Shown here: piece after piece, positions 1-10,283 of the stretch
Layout: every line of letters begins with the position of its first letter
How positions within the stretch are numbered: position 1 is the first letter of the stretch
DNA from: Pleurotus ostreatus/Saccharomyces cerevisiae fusant
Lineage: Eukaryota; Opisthokonta
Direction of reading: 5' to 3'
Assembly: GCA_024196135.1 (NCBI GenBank)
Contig: JAMQCK010000249.1
Location: forward strand, 1-33,862
DNA: 33,862 nucleotides
The notes under the pieces: generated by a model
Told to the model about the DNA's origin: nothing
Seen by the model: only the letters and a program-made list of their open reading frames with translations
Databases searched by the model: none
Position numbers and translations under genes: made by a program

Positions 1-40
1 CAGTCAGTATTAGTCGCAGGGGTGCTGCTCAGACACTCAC

Positions 41-809
41 AGTATCCCGTTATCTTCTCCTCGGGTGTATGGAAGTATACGCTCGTTACCCCAGCAGCAA
101 ATATCCACAGAGCGATCATGACGGTGTTGACCGCAATGGCGAAAGTGCGCGCGAGGGTCCGCGGCGCTTGCGATTTCAAGAGGGGTCGAAGCTGATCGGC
201 GAGCACCAGGATGCTCATCGTGAGCAGGAAGATGTGGCCAGAGACGTCGTGGCCGCGACGGAGCCTGGGGCGCCCGCCCCACGAGGAGGGGATGACGTAC
301 GACCCGGTGGTCGCGTCGAATTGCGCCGTGAAGAGATCGGGATGCGTCTCGGGCGAGACCTTAGTGCCCGTGTAGCAGTACTCGTGCGGGAGGATGACGA
401 CGTTCTCCATGTCTTCGTGGGGGACGACGAGGACGCACTCGCCACCGCTGGCAACGGTGACGCGGTCGATGAGGGACGGTCCAAAGAACCAGCCAGCGAA
501 CGCGAGCCAGACGGCGGTAGCGACGCCCCAGCGTAGGATCTGAGGGAGTGCACGCCGCGGAGGGCGCGCTGTTATCGCGATCGCTGCCGCCGCGGTCGTC
601 CATCCCCACGCGTTCTTGATGAAAACGGTGTTCAGGGGGTTGGCCTTGTTGGCGAAAAAGTGCGTGGGACCGAGAGGATGGGGGAGGTGTGTGAGGAGGG
701 GGTCGGAGGTATCAACATAGCTGCTCGCGAGCACCGAGTAGAGTGTTCCGAGTGCGACCGTCGCGGTCGTCGCGGCCAGCGCCTGCACGCGGACGTCGTG
801 GATGTTCAT
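41..809 (-). CDS. SCS3: FIT family (Scs3/Yft2, FIT2-like) ER acyl-CoA diphosphatase, first exon, 3' part outside window
   Basis: FIT proteins are multi-pass ER membrane proteins related to lipid phosphate phosphatases. They act on acyl-CoA and are needed for normal lipid droplet formation and ER membrane balance. Reading the minus strand from the ATG at 809 gives 256 uninterrupted codons. Two family signatures are visible. One is GHDVSGHIFLLTMSIL (about residues 202-217), which contains the first catalytic His. The other is SVYFHTPEEKITG (about residues 242-254), which contains the second His. Several hydrophobic stretches precede and separate them. The exon ends at 41 on a GTGAGT donor, with a CTAATAC/CTGAC branch-like sequence close to the window edge, so a short last exon must lie outside. 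The start lies 129 nt from that of the divergent Ted1-like gene. Family assignment is secure; the enzyme activity is taken from the family. Confidence 0.88.
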
Positions 810-938
810 GGCAAGTCGTGTCGGCCGTCGCGGCGTCGAGTGACGTCAGGCGATGAGCGGCAGCGCGGACCGGGAGTGAACTTGCAGGGGCCGCCACGTT
901 GAGTTGAGTGCGCAGTGCGCGCTTGTCTCCCTCCGCTC
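810..938. promoter_or_regulatory. Divergent promoter between FIT-like and Ted1-like genes
   Basis: Only 129 nt separate the two divergent start codons, so both ER-membrane genes must share this region or have very short leaders. No clear TATA box is visible. The designation rests on gene orientation only. Confidence 0.5.
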
Positions 939-3063
939 ATGGGCATCAGCGAGCGCCGCAAGTACAAGGCGACCGCGCGATGGGCGTACTCACGCCCGCT
1001 CGTCCTCAACGCACTACGCCTCCTCTGGATCGTCATCGTCGTCTGGGGCGAGATCGGTGTCTACTACTGGTCTCTCTCGTCCTGTCGCTGGCCGGATGGG
1101 AACTTGGTGCGCAGTCAATCCATGCAAATACGCTCCAAGCTGACTTGCATCTGAAGCCTCAGCATGCCTCCCCAACCCACATACTGCTGATTTCCGTGCG
1201 TCGTTGCGTTCACAACCTTCCAACTCATCCACCGATCACCTACCTGTAGGACCCGCAAGTCCGCCCCCCACGCGATTTCTGGGAAGACACGTCCTGGCTC
1301 GCTTCTGCACGGGAGTTCTTCTTTGAGCTCAACTTGAAGCGTAACTGGCATGTTACTCGTCGTCTGAAGCCACAGACCATCTTCTTCCTCGGCGACATGC
1401 TGGCCAGCGGGAAATACGTACACAGCGAGCAAGAGTCCGTCTACTCTACTTCACCTTTGACGCTCTGCTAACTGCGGCAGATTTGAGCAGTACTGGCAGA
1501 AGTTCCAGGACACGTTTGCCTTCGAGAACGGGACGGATGTGTACTATCTGCCAGGGAACAACGACTTCGGGTGCGTGGATGTCATACAGCGAGGTTGGTC
1601 AATCTGCTGACTATGTATAGCATGGGAGCGTCACGCTCTCTGTCCGTCAATGTGCGAGCATACTACAAGAAGTATGTAGGCCCGCTCAATCAAGCCATCC
1701 CTCTGCGCGGGCATAACTTCGTTGCATTGGACGCTCCTGGCCTCGTAGACGAGGACTACAGACGATCTGCCAGCGGGTTACCGCATCAGCAATGGAGCCC
1801 GACCCTGGGAGGGACCTTGAATTTCATCAGAGAACTAAATAATGGTCAGCAAAGCATCTTCCCTTCTTTCCTTGAGTCCTGCTTACAGAATAACAGACCA
1901 AGGCCCTGTCGTGCTGTTATCGCATATTCCCCTCCACAGACCTGATACTGCCACATGTGGCCGGCTCAGGGAGAAGGGGACCATCCGCAGGGGTGTCGGT
2001 CACGGCTACCAGAACACCCTTGGCAAGGAGACAACATACTATCTCCTCGATACGCTCCACCCTATCGCTGTTTTCAGGTTCGTCCTCAATCTCTCTTCTT
2101 GCACGATTCACCCAAACCATGCCTAGCGGTGACAACCGTGATTACTGTGAATACAATCACACCTCCCGACATATCGACCCCGAGACTCGCACGAAAATCT
2201 CGGAGGAAAGCGTACGGGAGGTCACCATCAAGTCCTTCTCTATGGCACGAAACATCCACCATCCTGGATTCCACCTACTCTCGCTTGTCGAACCGACGAC
2301 CGGCGCGCCGTCGTTAGCAGACACGGCATGCTTCCTACCAGATCAGCCCGGCCTGTTCTCCGCCCTCTACTGGCCCTTCGTGGTCATCACCACCCTCCTC
2401 TTACTCTTCCTTAACTTGCGGAAGGGACCAGGTCGACTTCCCGGCCTTGTCGGTCGCCTCACACCGGCTAGCCCATATCGTGGTCGCCATCCGACCGTCT
2501 GGACGCCCTTCACCGCCGCGCCAGAAAGCCCCACAGGGTCCCTTCCAGTGGTTCGCACCCCCACCTCCTCCGCGGGCCCGCAGATGAAGGCCTCCTCTCG
2601 ATCAGCATCCCCCTCTGCGCTCCTCCATCCCTCGTCTGCCGCTGCCATCGCCGCCGCTGACGCCGACGAGGACGAGGACGAGACGTACCCTGCGCAGTAC
2701 GCCACCCGGCGCGCAGCGTACGAGCACGATGACCTCTGGTCACCGAGGCATAACAAGGGCGCGCGCAGCATCGACCAGGAGGCCGCGGACTCCTACTTCC
2801 TCCAGCAGCCCGCGGCGCCTCGACATCAGGGCAAGCGCCCCTGGTCGTGGTCGTTCACGTTCGTGTTCGCGCAGCGGAGGCGGCGCATTACATTGCGGGC
2901 GCCGACGCTGACGGCGCGGGGGGTGAAGGATGCGGTGGGGGTGCTGGGGTGCGGGGCAGACAAGTTCGATGCGGGGCTGGTGGGGAGTACGGCGCTGGAT
3001 GCGCTGAGTGTGCTGTGGGTGGCCGTGGTGGTATGGGCGTTCCTAGCGTGGAGATCGTTATAG
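939..3063 (+). CDS. TED1: Ted1/Cdc1-type ER metallophosphoesterase (GPI ethanolamine-phosphate phosphodiesterase family)
   Basis: Yeast Ted1/Cdc1 and animal PGAP5 are ER calcineurin-fold phosphoesterases that remove ethanolamine phosphate from GPI anchors during protein export. My exon model is 939-1106, 1157-1195, 1250-1434, 1481-1570, 1621-1844, 1897-2077 and 2127-3063, giving 607 residues in frame. An N-terminal membrane helix (LRLLWIVIVVWG) precedes the catalytic domain. The domain motifs in order are THILLISDPQ, FFLGDML, YLPGNNDFG, a VALDAPGLVDEDY block and VVLLSHIPL. A second hydrophobic helix (YWPFVVITTLLLLFL) follows. A long Ser/Pro/acidic, probably disordered segment then leads to a last C-terminal helix ending WAFLAWRSL. 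The GNHD motif of many phosphoesterases reads GNND here. The donor at 1435 (GTCCGT) is the weakest splice call. The ATG at 939 is chosen because the frame upstream has only a GTG. Confidence 0.85.
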
Positions 3064-3495
3064 GACGCCGTGAGAGTGGGGGAGCTGAGGACGATGTAGG
3101 AGTAGAGTGGTGGCCCCGCAGAGCTACGATGCTTTGTAATTTATTCGTAACAAGGACTTTCGTACGACTGGCGATGCACTTTGTAGTATACGGTGGGAGC
3201 TTGCTTGCTGTCTTTACGGTCAAGGACATTCAGAGGGGACTAAATCAAGGTGGCACCGATGTGAGATGAGCGCCCGCGCCACCCCTTTCACCTCGAGCAT
3301 CCTCATCTGGTGATCTCCGCTCTGACCTAAACCAAGCAGTGCATTCGTCGCTGTAACTGCTGCGAAACTGTCATATCTGCCTGGCTCAGTCTAGCTTGCT
3401 TCCCGAGCGGTGGCATCATCGATCACACGGTGCACAGGCGCAGCTGAATCTTGAGCTGCATACAGAACTTCTTCACAACCATACTCCTGACGACC
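3064..3495. other. Intergenic: Ted1-like 3' end and BSD-gene leader
   Basis: I see no gene here. Antisense frames across the following gene (for example 3391-4248 minus) are open only because the sequence is GC-rich. The first 200 nt probably hold the Ted1-like 3' UTR, and the last part the promoter and leader of the BSD gene. Confidence 0.5.
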
Positions 3496-5076
3496 ATGAA
3501 CTTCGTGGACCCATTCGATATTGCTACTGCGAGTAGCAGCACGCCCCCACCTCGGCCTGACAATGAGCAGAGCCTGAACGAGGAGGTCAACCAGGTCATA
3601 GGCCAGCTCGGGCGCTTCTGGGGAGGCTTCCGGCAGCAGGTGCGTTGCGACGACCATGCTACCTATCTTCATGCTGATGAACTCGTGCTGCAGAGTCAAG
3701 CAGCCCTGCAGGTCGCAAAGAAAGACCTTGGAGACGTCGTGCAGCAGGCGCAGAAGGAGCTCACCAAGCTGACGACGGAGATTACCTCCCCCGCCGCCCC
3801 CGAAACACCTGCTGGCGAGCCCGCAGAGGGCGAAGCAGCCTCGCACGACTCCGCCGACCGCACCCCCGTTGGCTCCCCTACCACCGAACAAGCCTCCGCC
3901 GCCGGACCCTCCACCTCCTCCACCCCCGCCGCAACCGCCACCGCCCAGGTCTCCAACATCTTCCACCGCCTCCAGGCCGCCCTCCCGCCCGCCGTCGTCT
4001 CCGCCGTGCAGCACAACATCGAGACCGTGCAACATACGGTCCAGCACAACATCGAGAACCTGCAGCACACCGACCTCAATGCGCTGCGGCAAAGCCTCTC
4101 CGCGGAGTTCGCGCGCGTGCAGGGCGTGACGCGCGCGCAGGCGGAAGAGTACATGCACCGCAGCGAGGAGCTCCTGCGCGAGGCGGGCGACGTGCTGAAG
4201 GATGCGGTGAAGGTGTTGCCGCCGGAGGACGAGGTCGTGGGGATGCAAGCTGGCGTGGTCTGGGATGGGTCAGATATTTGGATGCTGCCCGAGCCTTCGT
4301 CTGGAGCTGGCAAGGGGAAGGGCCGTGCGAGTGCAGAGACGCAGCGCTCGGTGTCAACACGCGCGGAGGCGCTCTTGAGGCGTCTACGCAGCGATCCGGA
4401 AATCATCTTGCACGATCCCGAAGCAGATGAGAAGGTGAAGGGCATTTACGACGAGTGGTTGAAGAACGCCGAGTTCTCGCTCGGCGGTGAGAAGAAGACG
4501 ACATGGGACGAGAAGGTCGAGAGCGCGCTGGCGGATGGTGCGGATGGTGCTGCCTTGAAGGCGACTCACGATGCGACCGGTAAGCACCTTTCCCCAGCTA
4601 GCTCGCCGCCCACATTACTGACATCACTACAGTGCCCGAGAAGCTAACAGAAGAAGCCTTTTGGCAGCGGTACTTCTTCCGAGTTCATCAGATTGAGACC
4701 GAGGAGGCGAAGCGCAAGACTCTTCTACAAGGTGTGTACACTGATGTCTATTACGCCGGTCCTCAGCTCATCGCATATCGCAGCTCAAGTCAACGACAAC
4801 GAGGAAGACTTCAGCTGGGGCGAAGAGGACGAAGAGGAGGAAGATATTACGTCCACTCACACCATCGAGAAGCCGCCCGTCAGCGAACTAGCCGTTCAGA
4901 AGCTTGCGGAGCCCAAACCTGAGCCCGCCAGCGCCATTCCGGCCCACCTCAGCTCTCGTGAGAGCAGCGGGGAGGAGAGCTATGATGTCGTCTCATCGAA
5001 CGTCAGCGCTGTGGGCGAAGAGCCCAAGAAGGAGAAGGAGAAGGACGAGTCGGAGGAGGACAGTGATTGGGAGTAA
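3496..5076 (+). CDS. BSD-domain protein (Dos2-like)
   Basis: BSD domains are small three-helix folds found in TFIIH p62, synapse-associated proteins and fungal Dos2-type proteins; the role of the last group is poorly defined. The exon model is 3496-3639, 3694-4579, 4633-4731 and 4784-5076, giving 473 residues. The N-terminus (FVDPF, then VIGQLGRFWGGFRQQ, then SQAALQVAKKDLG) matches the usual opening of this family. A Pro/Ala/Thr-rich linker and a HNIE-QH repeat-like helix follow. The BSD core runs from LRSDPEIILHDPEA to LTEEAFWQRYFFRVHQ at about residues 290-380, with its diagnostic FW..YFF. The tail is very acidic (SWGEEDEEEED and SEEDSDWE). The first intron (3640-3693) is 54 nt and open in frame, so retaining it would add 18 residues. 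It converges with the methyltransferase gene 117 nt downstream. Confidence 0.87.
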
Positions 5077-5193
5077 ATCGTCTGGAAGTCTATACACAAT
5101 GTACACATCAGGAGCACAGGAACCTCTGTACTTATACCACTAATTCTATGCTCGAGGTCATCGTGTCCTCGGACTCTACTCGCCCCACGAGAT

Positions 5194-7085
5194 TTACACT
5201 TTCCTGCAGATAATCTCGCCAAAGCAGCTTCCGGCCGACTGATGTACATTGATAATCTGCCACCCAGCCTCCTTCGCCAGCGCGTCGAATTGACCGATCG
5301 TCCGCTCTTGCCCAGCTGTCATGACCGCCATCGTCATGTCCATCATGTATACTTCCGAGTTCGCTTGCCCGAGGTTTGGCAGAAGGGGTGCAGGTGGGTC
5401 CAGTCGGTTCATGCCATCGAAGACGAGCGAGTCCGGCGTGGCACACGCGTAGGGTACCACTTCGTCGACGATGATGAGCGTAGTGTCGTCGGACGCGGCA
5501 GCATGGAGCTTCCTAAGGATCTTGAGGCTCGCTTCGTCTAACCAAATGTGATAGATGTAGCGAAGGTAGAACACGGCAACCGTTTGGATACGTGCATGTT
5601 GATCTTCGAAGATGTTATGGACTGGCAATAGGTAGCAATGGTCAGCGAGCGAATTGTTCGGCCCCGGCACTTGTAAGCTCACCTTCAAATTGAACATGGG
5701 CAGAATCTACCAGCGACTTGAGGAGCGGGTCCGAATTCCATCTCTAAATCATAGATCAGAGCCTACGTTGTGGCCAAGGATAGACCCTCTCAGAGGCGCA
5801 CCGGGCGAGTTACATCGTTGATGATGTTCGGGAGGTCTTGGCCTATGATTTTGAGCTGAGGGGCGAGCTTGGCAATCCTGGCAGCCTCAGACCCGTTCCC
5901 AGTGCCGACGTCAATGACCAAAGAATCCTTCGGCAAATCCGCCCATCTGAACCCTACAAGGCGAGTCAGCAACGCGTATCTGCAGGCCGTGCACACGTAC
6001 CCTGCATTTCCATCTTGTGCGGGGTCAGATGCGTCCGCCCCACCATCAGCATTTGGAAGCGCTTCGAATGCTCTGGGAAGCGGCGCATAAATTCCCAAAT
6101 CTCATTGTCGGGCTGATTGATCGCGGCCAAAAAGGACGCCCTCTTCAGATGGTCATCGCGTAGCACGCTATCGGGTAGAAAAGCGGATGCCTTCAGCTGG
6201 TCGTCTGTACTGATTCATAGTCAGAGTCAATTCGGGATGGGTAGCGCGGGTACGTACGTGCAGTCTATAGCGGCGAGGATATCATTGGTATCCTCGTACC
6301 TGTCTGCATGCACAGCCGATAGGCCGTACGAGTAGTCGCTGATAGTCCTCCTTTTCTTGCTGCCATCGAAGATGTTAATGTTGTTGCGTTAGAAAAAAAA
6401 GCAACTTACAGAGCGCCGCGTGTAACAAAATCAGTAGGCTTGCCAGTATCCATGAACGAGGAGTGGCGGTTATGTGCGAATACGTCGGGGGATAGCTGAC
6501 GAAAATTATCATCAGTCGCGGCCATCCTGAGGAGACAAACAGCATACCTCCTTGAAGACGTATTGCGTACATAGAAGCCTCAGTGCTCGACCTGAGAGCC
6601 TACTGTTATCAACACACAAAGGTCGAGTGGGCTCCTCGTACATACCAAGAATGTTCACGTCTGTACAGGTTGGTGCAGCGATGTCGTTGATGTGCAGGCC
6701 TTCCGGTCCCGCGTCACGCAAGATCTCCGGAACGCAGGCCTCCGAAGCAATTCGCATCGCGCTGGAGACATGATGCTAGGACACAAGTGTTCACTGGTAA
6801 GCCAACGGTGTTGTTGGTCTCGAAAGTGATACGTACCGAGGCTGCTCGCTCATGCAGCAGAAGCCCGCTGGGTCTGAGCGTTGCTGCGAGCTGAGCCGCG
6901 GCTGATATCGCGAGATCGGTAGCATGTAGAATGGCTGGGTCGAGGACGAACGCATCCTGCTGTTCAGTAGGTAAATCGTCAAGTGAAGGATAGCCTGGTA
7001 TGCCCTTCTGCTCCGCGGCCTTTTCGATCGCGTCGACCTGTTCTGTCAGTATACGAAGAAGCTGACGAAGGTGAGAGTCCGTCAT
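5194..7085 (-). CDS. SAM-dependent O-methyltransferase (COMT/fungal secondary-metabolite type), copy 1
   Basis: The family moves a methyl group from S-adenosylmethionine to hydroxyls of small, often aromatic or polyketide, molecules. My model has nine exons: 7085-6837, 6775-6646, 6591-6548, 6495-6410, 6338-6258, 6209-6001, 5953-5802, 5743-5683 and 5621-5194, which sum in frame to 479 residues. The N-terminal part is a helical dimerisation-type domain (MRIASEACVPEILR). The SAM-binding glycine motif is LVIDVGTGNGSEAARIA at about residues 275-291. The catalytic His lies in FYLRYIYHIWLDEASLKIL. The C-terminus reads AGSCFGEIICRKV. Its substrate cannot be read from sequence. It is a tandem duplicate of the next gene, 265 nt away. 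The donor of exon 7 (5802) is the least certain junction. A TATA-like sequence lies 51 nt upstream of the ATG. Confidence 0.88.
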
Positions 7086-7135
7086 TGAAGCTAGAAGTAG
7101 GCAGGACGCTGCAGACTGCCGGTGCAAAGGACGCC

Positions 7136-7145
7136 TTATATATAT
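7136..7145 (-). promoter_or_regulatory. TATA-like box of O-methyltransferase copy 1
   Basis: TATATATAAG on the minus strand, about 50 nt before the ATG at 7085. The position is right for a TATA element with a very short leader. Confidence 0.5.
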
Positions 7146-7350
7146 GTAGCGTCGATGTGTTGCCCTAGAAACGTTCTCAAGAAACACGTTAGCTGGCCTG
7201 AACTCGAGTGGTATCGCGACCATGACGGAACTTGTAAAGAGCTCCGGTACTAGGATGTCGAGATAGTGTCTGCAGTCACGTCAAATCAGTCTGACCTTCA
7301 CGACGTTCCTGAGCGATACCGTACAACGTCAAGTCTATAGGATTCGATGA

Positions 7351-9242
7351 TCACGCCTTCCTGCATACAATCTCGCTGAAGCAGCTCCCGGGCGTTTGAT
7401 GAACGTCGAAGATCTTCCACCCTGCCTCCGTCGTCAACTCGTCGAACTCGACGAGCGTCCGCTGCTGCCCAGTCGTCATGACCGCCATCGTGAAGTCCTG
7501 AAGGTACACCTCCGCGAAGGCTTGCCCGAGGTTCGGCAGAAGGGGCGCAGGCGCGTCAAGGGTGTTCATGCCGTCGAAGGCGAGGGAGTCCGGAGAGGGA
7601 CACGCTGAAGGGACAATCTGCTCGGCGATGACGAGGACGGTGTCGGAGGATGCTACAACGCTGAGGTGCCTCAGGATCTTGACGCACGCGTCGCGGGGCC
7701 AATCGTGGATAATGTAGCGCAGATAAAAGGCTGCGACCGGTACAGATCGTTGCGCCTGGGATTCGAACATGCTGTGGGCTACCGAGGGACTCATGAGCAA
7801 AACGTACCCCGGCCGACGCTGCGTGTCCTCACCTTCGAACCTGATACGACCCAGATCCATCATGGCCTTGAGCGACGGATCCGCGGCCCATCCCTACCGG
7901 GACGAATGTCGGTATGACGTGCGATTCCAACAAGACAGGAAATCTCGACGAACCGGGACGGTCTCGCTGGCTATGACATGCGGAAGGTCTTGGCCAATAA
8001 TGTTGAGGTTGGGACCTCTCCTGGCAATTCTGGCGGTCTGGGACCCTATCCCACAACCAACGTCGACGACCAATGAATCCTTCGGCAAATTCTCCCAAAG
8101 AAAGCCTAGAAAAACGAGGTGAGTACGCGGTAGAAGTGCAAGCGCAGCAAACGCACCTCGCAGATTCTTGAAGTAACCACACAGATTGGCGAACCCTGGC
8201 ATGACCATCTGCAAGCGCTGCGAGCGCCCGGGAGAGCGTCTCATGATTCCCCATATATCTTCGTCGGTGTTGAATACCTCTGATACAGGTGCCCTTCTCA
8301 GATGTTCTCCGCGCAAGACACTGTCCGGGAGATACGCCGCTGCCTTGAACTGCTCGTCTATACTGTAATGTTTTCAGCTTAGACTCGCCGCGATAGCAGC
8401 ATGAAGCCATGATCTTACTTGTTGTCTAGAAATGCGCGGATGCTATTCGTGTCCTTGTATTTATCCACGTTCACAGGAGCCAGACCGAAAGGAAAGTCGC
8501 TGAGGGTCTTCTTCTTGTCGCTGATAGATATGTCAGATATCAATAAGCCGTCCTGCATTTCAGAAACCTGACATGGCGTCCTGCGCGACCTCATGAACGT
8601 TTTTGCCCGTGTCCATGAGCAAAGACGGACGATTGTGGGCGAAAACATTCGTGGAGAGCTGGACGAGCGCACGTCAGTTCTGTCAATTGCAAGATGCAGC
8701 ATGAGGGATACCTCCTGGAACACATAATGCGCACAGAGAAATCTTAGCGCCCGACCTGCAGTGCCGCACTTAGCCTCAGGAATGTAAGGACAGCGTCCAC
8801 AAACTTACCAAGGATGTTCTCGTCCGTGCGCGTCGCTGCGGCTATAGACTTGACGTGCAACCCTTCCGCACCCGCGTCCCGCAAAATCTCTGGGACGCAC
8901 GCGTCCGATGCGATGCGCATTGCGCTAGCAATGTAGCCCTATTGGCGGTTCAGTCAAAACCGTGTACACAATCTCTGGAAGTAATGTGCGTACCGAAGCT
9001 GCACGGTCGTACAGCAGAAGGCCGCTGGGCCTCAAGGTAGCGGCTAGCTGGGATGCAGCAGAGTTCGCTAAATAGGCAGCGTGAACGACGGCAGAGTCGG
9101 CGATGAACGTAGTTTGCTCTTCTGTGGGGCGTTCGATGAGAGACGGATATCCTGGGACGCCGTGCCGTTCTGCGAGGTCTTCAATGATGTTGACCTGCTC
9201 GGTGAGAATATGAAGGAGCTGACGAAGGTTCGAAGGCGCCAT
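7351..9242 (-). CDS. SAM-dependent O-methyltransferase, copy 2 (tandem paralogue)
   Basis: Nine exons are modelled at 9242-8994, 8938-8809, 8755-8712, 8658-8573, 8499-8419, 8362-8157, 8105-7960, 7893-7833 and 7778-7351, giving 476 residues. Exons 1-5, 8 and 9 have exactly the same lengths as in copy 1 (249, 130, 44, 86, 81, 61 and 428 nt). Exons 6 and 7 are one and two codons shorter. The SAM motif is LVVDVGCGIGSQTARIA, and the catalytic His lies in YLRYIIHDWPRDACVKIL. The start MAPSNLRQLLHILTEQV parallels MTDSHLRQLLRILTEQV of copy 1. Both active-site regions are intact, so neither copy looks dead. The sequence divergence suggests an old duplication, possibly with different substrates. No polyketide synthase or P450 is visible within the window. 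Confidence 0.88.
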
Positions 9243-9340
9243 TGAAGCGAGAAAAGCAGGGAGGTAACGAAAGGAGATCTGGGTCGTGAGAGAGGCAGTT
9301 GCACGTCCTCTGGTAGGGACGTTGGTTGCGTACTGCTCCC

Positions 9341-9350
9341 TTATAAGAGG
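9341..9350 (-). promoter_or_regulatory. TATA-like box of O-methyltransferase copy 2
   Basis: CTTATAAG on the minus strand about 100 nt upstream of the ATG at 9242. It is a reasonable TATA element by sequence and distance. Confidence 0.45.
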
Positions 9351-10144
9351 CTGACTGGGGTCCTTGGATATCGGTACCGATTCCGGTACTCGAAATGGAT
9401 CCTAGGATGATCACCCAAAGAATTATGACCGTAGAACTTGATATTGCTCGTCAAAGCAGTGTAAAAAGCTATTTTTCCTGCCTGAAGGTCAGTGTGCTAG
9501 TCTGGAGACAGGATGCTACGAAACTTACTAGGCTACGGGAGCCGGATCCGAGCAAAAAATAGCATGAATATACATAGTCGTGGAGCGGTATACCTATAAA
9601 CGTCGATAGCGGAAGGACCACCGTAGGCAATTACCTTGTCCTGCATGCAGGCAAGCCTGAGCGTGTCCCGGGGAGCGCTCGGAGTCTCATACGCTCCGAT
9701 GCTAGAGAGCCTCAGCGTCAAGGTACATCCATAGTTCACGCACCAACTTCGATAGGCGCCTCCAGAGCCGTTGCATGGACAAGCTTACATCCACTGCCCC
9801 ATCCTGAGCGCACGTTGTATACCACACCTCCGATGTGTCCAACTCGAGGGGGGAAATCGAAGTCTATGGCCGTCAAGTGATGAGCATGATGGATGTTTTG
9901 TACGAGTAGAGCTCCCTGAGTCTCCCGGCTATGCGGGCTGCCAAGCGCTGAGTCCCGGGTGAGCGTCCAAGTCCAAGTCCATGTTGAACTTGCGTCACGG
10001 ACGCGTGCGGAGGCACGTGGTCGGATCACGATCGAGCGCTTCATGAGTCGAATTTTCGCGTCCCGCTCCCTCCTGCTTTCGTCCTCCACCTTGCCGCCTG
10101 CCGCGTGCCCAGCAAACCCAATTGTCCGAGCCCACCCTCGGTAC
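9351..10144. other. Intergenic between divergent O-methyltransferase copy 2 and CPA1
   Basis: No coding region is recognised. The minus-strand frame 9736-10164 codes for low-complexity WTWTWT-type sequence from a CCAAGT repeat and has no family features. The segment near 9660-9720 has short direct and inverted copies of GAGCGCTC/GCTCCGATGC. The last 100 nt is CT-rich, as in many fungal promoters. Confidence 0.4.
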
Positions 10145-10264
10145 ATGATCTTTACGCAAAACACCCGCGACGAGTCAGTCTTTCCCTTTTTCTTCCTCTC
10201 CCACCATTGCTCACCGTTTCCCAGTTACCTCAGCGACCTCGTTTTCTCTCTCCTTAGTCTCTGA
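10145..10264 (+). other. Upstream ORF in the CPA1 leader (39 codons)
   Basis: An ATG-initiated ORF ends 19 nt before the CPA1 start and is in a different frame. Fungal CPA1/arg-2 leaders carry a uORF for the arginine attenuator peptide, which stalls ribosomes when arginine is high. This ORF ends PSYLSDLVFSLLSL. It shares only YLSD, at the matching distance from the stop, with the known peptides, and lacks the conserved TSQD/CQD and HxW residues. It may be a rapidly changed functional uORF or chance. Whether it lies in the mRNA is unknown. Confidence 0.35.
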
Positions 10265-10283
10265 TACCGTGTCGCGCGTCAAC

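Noticed and set aside
3391..4248. Long minus-strand ORF opposite the BSD gene, rich in Gly
   Set aside because: It is the complement of the Pro/Ala-rich coding linker, has no ATG-led conserved domain, and overlaps a well-supported gene on the other strand.
9736..10164. Minus-strand ORF with WTWTWT repeat upstream of CPA1
   Set aside because: Low-complexity translation of a short CCAAGT repeat; no promoter, splice or domain support.
10145..10264. Calling the CPA1 uORF an arginine attenuator peptide
   Set aside because: Only YLSD matches. The conserved TSQD/CQD and His-x-Trp positions are missing, so the name is not justified.
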